Shown here piece after piece: positions 1-6,778 of a stretch of DNA of 61,900 nucleotides (its first letter is position 1; every line of letters begins with the position of its first letter). The stretch is from positions 1 through 61,900 of the forward strand of contig DAIRUS010000003.1 in the NCBI GenBank assembly GCA_036803205.1, in the 5' to 3' direction. Position numbers and translations under genes: made by a program. Below the pieces are notes generated by a model. It had not been told where the DNA came from. It saw nothing but the letters and a program-made list of their open reading frames with translations, and ran no database searches. The DNA comes from DAIRUS01 sp036803205 (lineage in GTDB: Bacteria > Patescibacteriota > Minisyncoccia > Minisyncoccales > GBS-2).

Positions 1-195
1 TGCCAAAAAAGCTCCAAACCTTGTCCAAATTATTCCGTTAACAAAAGGTTGAAACACAACAAAAATATTTAAAATACCAGCATAAAAAGTATAAAGGGTA
101 GGATTAATCAGCTTTTCCTTTAAAATATATTTATCTATCAAACCAACTAAAGCAAGCAAAAACCAAGAAAAAATTGTAATTACAATCCAAAGCAT
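1..195 (-). CDS. EamA/DMT-type transporter, N-terminal part (runs off the window)
   Basis: This open frame starts with ATG at 195 and continues beyond base 1, so only the first 65 residues are seen. The N-terminus MLWIVITIFSWFLLALVGLI forms a membrane helix and is followed by DKYILKEKLINPTLYTFY and a second hydrophobic stretch. The hairpin resembles the first helices of EamA-family drug/metabolite transporters, where a DK(Y/F) motif follows helix 1. The neighbouring membrane-protein frame starts upstream at 917 and ends at 204, only eight bases before this ATG, so the two are probably co-transcribed. The substrate cannot be inferred. The family call rests on a short segment and is moderate. 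Confidence 0.55.
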   Translation of the reverse strand, partial: MLWIVITIFSWFLLALVGLIDKYILKEKLINPTLYTFYAGILNIFVVFQPFVNGIIWTRFGAFLA

Positions 196-203
196 TTTGT
201 GTT

Positions 204-917
204 TTAATTTTGGGCAATTTCATCTTTTCGGCTTAAATAAATTAAATAAGGTATTAAAAAATAGGTAAAAAATATTATTATTTGAACAAAACCAGGAAGA
301 AAATAAAATATTTGAATCATGGCAATAGCACCATAAACGATTAAGGAATAATAAAAATAAAGAGGTCGAATATTTTGCCAGCTAATGATTTTGTTTTTAA
401 CATCTAAAAAAATAATCTTAAGAAAAAAATAAAAGAAAACTAAAAGAAAGGATGCCAAAATATAGGTAAGCACTCTTAATTTAGGAAAAATTAAAATAGG
501 CTCTTGATTTTTTATTTCCACTTTAGCGGCTTTAATAATAAAACTAAAACTAAAAACTAAAACGGCTAAAAAAATAAAAAAGGAAACTAATTTAATTTTT
601 TTAGAATAAGGTAATTTGAATAAGAGGTAAGAGAAAAATAAAAAGGGGTTTAAAAAAATGCTGAAAAAATACTGAAACAAAAGAAAAATTCTGATGAAAG
701 AAAAAGGGGCATTAAAAATAAAAAAGCTAACTATAGAAATATAGTAAAAAATAATATTAAAACCACAAGAGCACCAGAAGGCAAAAATAATTTTATCGCC
801 AAGGTTTAATTTTTTTTTCTTAAAAACAACTAAATAGGCAGATAAAAAATGTAAGAAAATAACAAAAGGAGAGGAAAAAAATCGGTAAAAAAAATTTACT
901 AGTTGATAATTCTCCAT
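204..917 (-). CDS. Polytopic membrane protein, function unknown
   Basis: This frame encodes 237 residues from ATG at 917. The open frame extends to a TTG at 947, but the ATG start removes only ten residues and gives a normal membrane N-terminus. The protein is almost entirely hydrophobic and very rich in Phe, Ile and Leu. I count about seven membrane segments separated by short basic loops such as KKKKLN and KLPYSKKIK, and the tail SRKDEIAQN is charged. The layout recalls seven-helix sensory modules, but no kinase or other output domain is attached. I do not recognise the family. It lies directly upstream of the EamA-like transporter and probably shares its transcript. Confidence 0.6.
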   Translation of the reverse strand: MENYQLVNFFYRFFSSPFVIFLHFLSAYLVVFKKKKLNLGDKIIFAFWCSCGFNIIFYYISIVSFFIFNAPFSFIRIFLLFQYFFSIFLNPFLFFSYLLFKLPYSKKIKLVSFFIFLAVLVFSFSFIIKAAKVEIKNQEPILIFPKLRVLTYILASFLLVFFYFFLKIIFLDVKNKIISWQNIRPLYFYYSLIVYGAIAMIQIFYFLPGFVQIIIFFTYFLIPYLIYLSRKDEIAQN

Positions 918-1452
918 AAAAAATTTAGCCACAAACTTAAGGCTCAATTTATAATAATCTTATCACAACTAACCAATATTCCATTATACCATTTTCGGTA
1001 ATATAAATGAATATAAATGGGTGAATTATATTTTTGAAAATTTTTAAAAAGATAACAAATACCTTTGGGGTAAATTCTTTCTTTTAAATTAAAAATGTTA
1101 TCTCTAATTTTTTTTATTGCACTTTGAAAATGAAAAAAATTCTGGCTCGGTAATAACAATTAAGGCTAATGAAATCTAAATAATTTTTAATCCTGTTTAG
1201 GAAAAATTTATTCCATGACCAATAGAAAAACTTGCATAAATTTTATCCAAAAAGCAGGGTCTTAGCGGTTCAAAAAAATAAACGCTTTTGCAAAGCCCTA
1301 CTTTTACTTCTGGTTTTTAAGAATGAAATGATTGATAAACTCTCTTTGATAAACTCTCTTGTGAGATTTAATTTGATTTTTTACTAATTTTAAAAGGTCA
1401 GAGAACTTTTTTGAAAAACGAAAACCGCTCCGCCAATATAATCTTCCGATTT
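918..1452. other. Gene-poor stretch with two start-less open frames, possibly decayed coding DNA
   Basis: No convincing gene is seen here. On the minus strand a 71-codon frame (944-1159) begins only with TTG and lacks a ribosome binding site. A second minus-strand frame of about 59 codons (roughly 1163-1345) has no ATG, GTG or TTG start, yet its composition is protein-like (for example VYFFEPLRPCFLDKIYA). Both could be remnants of a decayed cell-envelope gene. A 13-base unit, tgataaactctct, occurs twice in tandem near 1332-1360. No RNA gene or strong promoter was found. Confidence 0.3.
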
Positions 1453-2433
1453 TTAATTACTTAAATATCTTTTTCCTTCTTGCCAAAAAAAGTCATTTCC
1501 TTTGTTTTTTTGCCAGTACCACCATTCTCCTCCCCAAAAATAAAATGTATTAATTCCTGTTTCGAGAGCGAAATTGATGTTTTCTTTAAATTTTTCTTCA
1601 TCAAGAGTAATTTTTTGTTCTTCCAGAGAGCAATTATAAAGTAAATCTTTACACCAGGGTTCGGCCTGAAACTCTCCGCAAATTACTCTTTTTTTAAATA
1701 ACTTTTCGATTAGATTTTTTCTAAAAGTATAATATAAAGGAGGAAAAGGATATTTTACATATTTACTAATTTCTTTAAAATAAACCCTTCTATGTAAAGT
1801 AATACTTACTATATCCCCTATTTTTGCTGCCGTAAACCAAAAAGAAAATTCTCCGCTGTCTGCAAAAATAATAGGTCGATTGTCTAAAGACCTAACTAGC
1901 TCAATTTCTTTTTTGACCAATTCTTTTGTTATTTCTGGACACTCGCCAAAAGGAAAAAAGGGTTCATTTTCTATTTGCCAGGCAAAAATGGATTTTGAGT
2001 CTTTATGTCTTTCAACAACGTTTTCTATAAATTTTAATAAGTCTTTTTCATAGTTTTTTTTATCAATCCAAGAAGGAAAATGGCATTCTGGCCATCTACC
2101 AGTTTTAATCCCTATCACTAATATTAAACTAACATTTCTTTTTTCTGCTTCTTCTATTTGCCAATCTAAATCAGAAAAATGATATTCGTTTTTCTCTTTT
2201 TCAATTAAATCCCAGTGAGTGATAATCTTCAAATTTTTTGTCTTTAAATCATCTAAAAGGGCTAAATAATTTTCTTTCCAATCTAAACCCAAAAGAGAAG
2301 AATGCTTTTGAGAAAACACAACTCCAAAATTAACTTTTTCTGGTTTTTGAGTAAAGAAAAGAAAAAAACATAAAGAAAGAAAAACCAAAAAAAAGAAAAA
2401 TAAAATAATAATTTTTTTAAATTTAGCTTTCAT
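1453..2433 (-). CDS. Membrane-anchored glycoside hydrolase-like TIM-barrel protein
   Basis: This frame encodes 326 residues from ATG at 2433, overlapping the upstream glycosyltransferase gene by 11 bases. The N-terminus is a short basic stretch followed by a strongly hydrophobic helix (about residues 7-27), a membrane anchor or uncleaved signal. The rest resembles a clan GH-A (beta/alpha)8 barrel. WQIENEPFFPFGECPE carries the typical NEP acid/base glutamate, and VICGEFQAEPW near the C-terminal third fits the nucleophile strand. It likely acts on an extracellular glycan. Pairing with a glycosyltransferase suggests surface polysaccharide or glycolipid metabolism. The exact GH family and substrate cannot be told, and the catalytic assignment is inferred from motif context. 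Confidence 0.65.
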   Translation of the reverse strand: MKAKFKKIIILFFFFLVFLSLCFFLFFTQKPEKVNFGVVFSQKHSSLLGLDWKENYLALLDDLKTKNLKIITHWDLIEKEKNEYHFSDLDWQIEEAEKRNVSLILVIGIKTGRWPECHFPSWIDKKNYEKDLLKFIENVVERHKDSKSIFAWQIENEPFFPFGECPEITKELVKKEIELVRSLDNRPIIFADSGEFSFWFTAAKIGDIVSITLHRRVYFKEISKYVKYPFPPLYYTFRKNLIEKLFKKRVICGEFQAEPWCKDLLYNCSLEEQKITLDEEKFKENINFALETGINTFYFWGGEWWYWQKNKGNDFFWQEGKRYLSN

Positions 2434-3754
2434 TTTTAATAATTTCTTCAATTTTTTTAGTGCCAAATTTTTCTCCCTCAATAAAAGCTTCTAAGGCCAT
2501 TTCAGCCAAATACCCTTTTTCTAACCAATCAAAAAACCATTGGTCGGTATAATTTGGGTCTTCTTGCAAAATTCCAAAACCTGATTTTAAAAGCCATCTC
2601 ATATTAAATTCTTCTTGAGAGCCAATTGGCGGCGCAATAATAATTGGTATTCCTAAAGCAGAATAAAAAGAAAGTTCGGAAGGTTTTGTCCATAGAATAT
2701 CTGTTTTTCTTAGGGCGAGATTAAATTTTTGAAAATAATTTTCAATGTTCTTTTCAAAAATAATTTCAACATTTGAACCAAATAGATTTAATTTTCTAAT
2801 TTGGTTAATAAAATATTCTTTAATTTTCTCTTTAATTCCAACCGCCAAAATCAATTTTACCTCTCGGGATAAAATTTTTTTGGCTAAAGATTTGGCAATT
2901 TTTATTCCTATTTCTTTTTGGGCGCCAGCTCCACCAACCGAAAATAAAATGGTCAATGGGTGATCAGATTTTTCGGCTAACCTGCCTAAGTTTTTTTCAA
3001 TTAATGTTTGATATTTTTCAAAATATTTCTTTTTTGGGTCTAAATTCAAAATCCGATGCTTTAAATCTTCTTTTAAAATCTCCATTTTTTCTGAGCCAAT
3101 ATTTTCTAACGGCAAAGGATAACCGGTTAAAAAAATATTTTCCTCTTTTACTCCATAAAGTTTTAATCTTTCCGTCACCCTTTCATTTGGAGCAAAATAT
3201 TTAATTTTGCTTTCTTTTGGGTTTAAGGGCGCCCAGACTCTTGAAATGTCGGCATCACAAATAATACAGAAAATTTTTCCGGGGTAATTAAAAAACTCGG
3301 CCATAAAAGCCGGTATAAAGAAAGTAGAAATTATTGGCAAATTAGCTCTTGACGCTCCGTTTTTATCCAATTGGCAGGCCTGAAAATTTGTTGCTTTCTG
3401 GACTTTCAATTTATTAATTAAGTCTCTCCCCCACCCTTTTTCAAGAAGAAAATAGATGTTATTTAGAGTAAAATTTGGTTTTGACAAATCCCTTTTGGGA
3501 TAAAAATTAAGAATTTTTTGAAATTGGTTATAAACCGAAAAAACAATTTTGCCAATGAAAGGCGTTTCGGAAAACCGAGATATAAACTCATAAAATTTTC
3601 GTGTCCTCTCCCAAATCTTTCTATCTTGCTCTGGAATTCCTTTATAATCGTTAGCATTAATAATTTCTCCTTCAGCCAAACCTCTAAGAGGAAAGGCCGT
3701 TCTTTGATGTCCATAACCCATATTTACCGAAATAATCCAAGCCCTATTTTGCAT
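2423..3754 (-). CDS. GT-B glycosyltransferase, MurG/diacylglycerol glycosyltransferase-like
   Basis: This frame encodes 443 residues from ATG at 3754. The N-terminus RAWIISVNMGYGHQRTAFPL matches the GxGHxxAA-type first loop of the GT28/MGDG-synthase group. The middle has FCIICDADISRVWAPL and FLTGYPLPLENIG, as in family members that glycosylate lipids. The C-terminal Rossmann half has LFSVGGAGAQ and a nucleotide-sugar region DILWTKPSELSFYSALGIPIIIAPPIGSQE. It probably transfers a sugar from a nucleotide donor to a lipid acceptor at the membrane face. The downstream glycosidase-like gene overlaps its end. It is divergent from the PaaX/Cas2-like gene at 3849. The acceptor is unknown. Confidence 0.7.
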   Translation of the reverse strand: MQNRAWIISVNMGYGHQRTAFPLRGLAEGEIINANDYKGIPEQDRKIWERTRKFYEFISRFSETPFIGKIVFSVYNQFQKILNFYPKRDLSKPNFTLNNIYFLLEKGWGRDLINKLKVQKATNFQACQLDKNGASRANLPIISTFFIPAFMAEFFNYPGKIFCIICDADISRVWAPLNPKESKIKYFAPNERVTERLKLYGVKEENIFLTGYPLPLENIGSEKMEILKEDLKHRILNLDPKKKYFEKYQTLIEKNLGRLAEKSDHPLTILFSVGGAGAQKEIGIKIAKSLAKKILSREVKLILAVGIKEKIKEYFINQIRKLNLFGSNVEIIFEKNIENYFQKFNLALRKTDILWTKPSELSFYSALGIPIIIAPPIGSQEEFNMRWLLKSGFGILQEDPNYTDQWFFDWLEKGYLAEMALEAFIEGEKFGTKKIEEIIKNES

Positions 3755-3798
3755 ATTTTAAAATTTTACCAAATTTTTGAAAAACTCCCAAAAATTCT

Positions 3799-3831
3799 AC
3801 TGCTACAAATTCTTTGCGATCGCAAAAAGAA
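3799..3831. repeat. Direct repeat, left copy, with GCGATCGC palindrome
   Basis: This 33-base segment lies just upstream of the PaaX/Cas2-like gene at 3849. It aligns to 4431-4463, just downstream of the same gene, at 26 of 33 positions without gaps and in the same orientation. It contains the perfect 14-base palindrome tttgcgatcgcaaa. The only other exact GCGATCGC in the window is in the 26-base palindrome inside mfd. The repeat also sits where the promoter of 3849 would be, so a regulatory role as an operator is an alternative to a mobile-element role. Confidence 0.6.
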
Positions 3832-3848
3832 AGTGATAAAATATTTTA

Positions 3849-4430
3849 ATGGGGATTAAAAAATATAAATATTATTTCTACAAACCAAAATCAGAAATAG
3901 TTAAAGATGTGTTATATTGGTTAGCCGTAACTGGGGCTGTTTATATTGCCGCCAGCTCTCCCTATTTTATTAGAAGTCTTTTAAAAAATATTAAAAAATT
4001 TAAAAAACACTCAAAAAGAAGGTTGGCCAATATCTTTTATAGATTAAAAAAAGAAGGGTTAATTGAAATAAAAAAAAGAGGTAAGCAATTTTACATAGGT
4101 TTAACCGAAGAAGGAAAGAAAAAGGCGGGAAGGTTTCAAATCGATGCCTTAAGAATAAAGAGGACCAAAAAATGGGATAGAAAATGGAGGCTGGTAATTT
4201 TTGATATTTCTGAGTTGAAAAAGTTTTTAAGAGAACTCTTTAGAGGAAAGTTAAAAGAATTGGGGTTTTATCAATTACAAAAAAGTGTCTGGGTTCATGC
4301 TTTTGATTGTGAGGCTGAAATTGAACTACTAAAAGAATTTTTTGGTTTATCAGAAAACGAATTGAAATTGGTGGTAGCTGAAAAAATAAGCAACGACGGC
4401 GTCCTAAAAGACTTTTTTAAAATAAAATAA
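3849..4430 (+). CDS. PaaX/Cas2-like protein, paralogue A
   Basis: This frame encodes 193 residues from ATG at 3849. A basic N-terminus with a hydrophobic helix (about 18-40, ending IAASSPYFIRSLL) is followed by a winged-helix-like part (about 45-95, with KRRLANIFYRLKKEGLIEIK and YIGLTEEGKKKA). The C-terminal ferredoxin-like part resembles Cas2 and the PaaX C-terminal domain: KWRLVIFDISELKK holds the Cas2-type strand-1 aspartate and GFYQLQKSVWVHAF the strand pair. Such orphan proteins are common in Patescibacteria and are often auto-annotated as Cas2, although no CRISPR locus is present here. It is roughly 60 % identical by eye to the protein at 57034-57606. Imperfect 33-base direct repeats flank the gene. 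A transcription-regulator role is equally possible. Confidence 0.75.
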   Translation: MGIKKYKYYFYKPKSEIVKDVLYWLAVTGAVYIAASSPYFIRSLLKNIKKFKKHSKRRLANIFYRLKKEGLIEIKKRGKQFYIGLTEEGKKKAGRFQIDALRIKRTKKWDRKWRLVIFDISELKKFLRELFRGKLKELGFYQLQKSVWVHAFDCEAEIELLKEFFGLSENELKLVVAEKISNDGVLKDFFKIK

Positions 4431-4463
4431 ACTGCTGCGATATTTTTGCGACCGCTAAAAGAA
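4431..4463. repeat. Direct repeat, right copy, with degenerate GCGACCGC core
   Basis: This segment starts one base after the stop of the PaaX/Cas2-like gene. It matches 3799-3831 at 26 of 33 aligned bases. Its core is gcgaccgc, one base from the perfect GCGATCGC of the left copy. No terminator-type T-run follows, so it is not an obvious transcription terminator. Confidence 0.55.
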
Positions 4464-4505
4464 TGAGGCTGTTTGAAAAGAAACAGATATTACATAAATG
4501 AAGTT

Positions 4506-5999
4506 TTACCTTAAAAAGCTTGGGCGAGTGAATTTTTCTTGAAGTCGCCAGATGATTAGACTTAAAATTAAATAAAAGACTATTAGCCAAAACCAGGAAA
4601 TCTCCAGCGATTTAAAGGCAAAAGGAAACCCAGAAAAAAAGTCAACGATTTTTATTAAATAAGTGAGTAAAAACCAAACGGGAAAGGAAAAAATCCAGCC
4701 CAGGGGTTGCCAAATCGCTCCCAAAAAGGCAAAGATAAAACCAAAAAGTATAATCCAATAAAGTCCAGGAACAATGAGGATGTTAGTAATCGGAGCAATA
4801 AAAGAAACATAGCCAAAATTATAAATCAAGATTGGCAAGGTGAAAACCTGAGCAGATAGAGTTATTGCCAAAATACTTCTTAATTGGAAGTGGTTTGGGA
4901 TCTTCCGGAGCCAAATTTGAAAAATTGGCAAAAGATAAATTATTCCCAGCATGGCCAAAAAAGAAAGCTGAAAACCAACGTCTAGCTTCAAAAGCAAGGG
5001 ATTTTGAGCTAACATTATAACAGCAGCAAAGACAATTGTGCGAGAGGAAACGTTCATTCTGCCTAAATATTGGGCTAAAAGAAAAAGGCCGCCCATAATT
5101 CCAGCCCTAACGGCTGAAGGTTGAAGTCCGGTTATAATTATAAATAGAACAATTAAAATAATTGAAAAATAAAAGGCTTGATGTCGCCAAAAACCTAACC
5201 CAATTAAGATGGTCATTAAAATACTTGTTACGATTGTGACATGAAGTCCGGAGACAGCGGTAATGTGTCTTACACCAGTCACATTTAGTTTCTGATTTAA
5301 ATCCTCGGAGATTTGTTTTTTATCCCCTAAAATCATTGCTCCTAAAATTGAACTCTGAGGTGGAGACAAATTTTGATAAATAACCTCTCTCAATTTATTT
5401 TTAAATTTCAAGATTTTTGCATACACAAAACTTCCTTTATTTTTTTCAATTATCTCAATTTTTGGCCAATCCATTACTGAATAGATTCCGTCTTTTTTTA
5501 AATAATCTTTATAGTTAAAACCTTCAATATCTTCTAAGGGGGTCTTTAGTTTTCCAAAAATTTTCAATTTATCGCCATAATGATATTCTGGATAGCGATT
5601 TGTAGTTATTAAAACCTTGCCAAAAATTAGCGAAGAACTGTCTCCCGCTAAAACTTGAGTTGTTTTAACTGTTAGTTTTTGGCTTTTTTCTCTCATCTCT
5701 GGCTCAGTTGAGACTATTCCGATTAGGGTGATTTTTTGATCTAAGTCATTAAATTTCCTTAATTCGTCATTCTTAATTCTCAATTCTTCAATATTGTGTC
5801 TCCAAATCCCTAAAACTAAAAACAAGAGAGAAAAGCCAACAATGACCAATTTTTTATATCTCCAGCAAGCCAAGATTAATAAAATTCCTAAAGTTAAAAA
5901 ACTCAATATTATTAGTTGAGAAATTTTAAAAAATGAACTCAAAAAAATCCCTCCAATAAAAGAGAGGCAAAAAAAGTAAAATATTTTCGAGGGAGTCAT
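4506..5999 (-). CDS. comEC: ComEC-type DNA-uptake channel, lacking the metallo-beta-lactamase domain
   Basis: This frame encodes 497 residues from ATG at 5999. Helices at the N-terminus and a soluble DUF4131-like domain (about 60-190) are followed by the Competence domain, with the recognisable segment HITAVSGLHVTIV and GLQPSAVRAGIMGGLFLLAQ, then more membrane helices. ComEC carries single-stranded DNA through the cytoplasmic membrane during transformation. Full-length versions have about 700-800 residues and end in a beta-lactamase-like nuclease domain. This one stops after the last helices (LIIWRLQEKFTRPSFLR), so degradation of the non-transported strand must be done elsewhere or not at all. 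DprA at 19536 is a functional partner. It lies downstream of nrdG, separated by a 13-base inverted repeat. Confidence 0.88.
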   Translation of the reverse strand: MTPSKIFYFFCLSFIGGIFLSSFFKISQLIILSFLTLGILLILACWRYKKLVIVGFSLLFLVLGIWRHNIEELRIKNDELRKFNDLDQKITLIGIVSTEPEMREKSQKLTVKTTQVLAGDSSSLIFGKVLITTNRYPEYHYGDKLKIFGKLKTPLEDIEGFNYKDYLKKDGIYSVMDWPKIEIIEKNKGSFVYAKILKFKNKLREVIYQNLSPPQSSILGAMILGDKKQISEDLNQKLNVTGVRHITAVSGLHVTIVTSILMTILIGLGFWRHQAFYFSIILIVLFIIITGLQPSAVRAGIMGGLFLLAQYLGRMNVSSRTIVFAAVIMLAQNPLLLKLDVGFQLSFLAMLGIIYLLPIFQIWLRKIPNHFQLRSILAITLSAQVFTLPILIYNFGYVSFIAPITNILIVPGLYWIILFGFIFAFLGAIWQPLGWIFSFPVWFLLTYLIKIVDFFSGFPFAFKSLEISWFWLIVFYLILSLIIWRLQEKFTRPSFLR

Positions 6000-6012
6000 T
6001 CCCCTATTTTAC

Positions 6013-6077
6013 CTTGTTAGAAATTTTATTCAAAAACAATTTTTAAGAATAGGTAAATTATGATAATTTCTAACAAG
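6013..6077. repeat. Inverted repeat between nrdG and comEC
   Basis: CTTGTTAGAAATT at 6013-6025 is perfectly complementary to 6065-6077, with 39 bases between. It fills the gap between the nrdG stop and the comEC start on the minus strand. No T-run follows directly on the minus strand, so it is not a textbook terminator. It could be a processing or attenuation hairpin, or a small palindromic element. Confidence 0.5.
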
Positions 6078-6079
6078 CT

Positions 6080-6778
6080 TTACCTTACTTGACAGACTTC
6101 AAAAAATGGGGCTATTATTTTTTGAATTTCTAATAAGAATTCAGAGGGATAAGGTTTTATTTTTTCAAATTTTTTATCAATGGTTTTTTCCGGCCTAAAA
6201 TTCTGCAAATAATATCTTTTAGCGCCTCTAATCCATTTTGCCATTTCGATTACATCTTCTTTTTTATGCAAGGTAGGAACAATAGTGCTCCTGAATTCAT
6301 AATCAATTTTTCCTTCCATTAAAATGTCAATGCTTTTTTGAATTTTTTTTACATCAATTTTTGTGCCGGTAACTTTTTGGTATTTTTTTTTCGGTGCTTT
6401 CAGGTCCATCGCGACATAATCAATTAATCTCTCATCGATTAATTTTTTTAAGGTTTTAGGATCTGAACCATTGGTATCTAATTTCACAAAAAATCCCATT
6501 TTTTTTATTTTTTTAATAAGAGAAATTAATTCTTTAGATACTGTTGGTTCTCCCCCGCATAAAACCACTCCTTCAATTAAATTTTTTCTTTCTTTTAAAA
6601 ATTTAAAAAGTTCTTTTTGAGAGATTTTTGGTTGATTTTTAATTTTTTCTGGCAAAACGAGTTCTGAAGAATAACACCAAGGACAACGGAAATTGCAGCC
6701 AGTAAGAAAAATTGTGGCCGCTATGCGGCCCGGATAATCGATTAAAGTCAATTTTTGTAAACCTCCGATTTGAATCAT
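6080..6778 (-). CDS. nrdG: Anaerobic ribonucleoside-triphosphate reductase activating protein (radical SAM)
   Basis: This frame encodes 232 residues from ATG at 6778. That start overlaps the nrdD stop as ATGA, which argues for it over the longer frame reaching 6853. The radical-SAM cluster motif CNFRCPWC (CX3CX2C) lies near residue 28, preceded by the typical LTLIDYPGRIAATIFLTG. GGEPTVS is the SAM-binding GGE motif. The enzyme uses a 4Fe-4S cluster and S-adenosylmethionine to form the glycyl radical on NrdD. The gene is translationally coupled to nrdD. This pair would supply deoxyribonucleotides only without oxygen, which fits an anaerobic host. Confidence 0.93.
   Translation of the reverse strand: MIQIGGLQKLTLIDYPGRIAATIFLTGCNFRCPWCYSSELVLPEKIKNQPKISQKELFKFLKERKNLIEGVVLCGGEPTVSKELISLIKKIKKMGFFVKLDTNGSDPKTLKKLIDERLIDYVAMDLKAPKKKYQKVTGTKIDVKKIQKSIDILMEGKIDYEFRSTIVPTLHKKEDVIEMAKWIRGAKRYYLQNFRPEKTIDKKFEKIKPYPSEFLLEIQKIIAPFFEVCQVR

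Noticed and set aside
944..1159. 71-codon minus-strand frame as a gene
   Set aside because: It starts only with TTG, has no ribosome binding site and no recognised similarity; kept as a doubtful region only.
3849..4430. Cas2-like sequence as a sign of a CRISPR-Cas locus
   Set aside because: No cas1 or other cas gene and no regularly spaced repeat array were found in the window; the protein has an added winged-helix-like part and fits the PaaX/orphan Cas2-like family.
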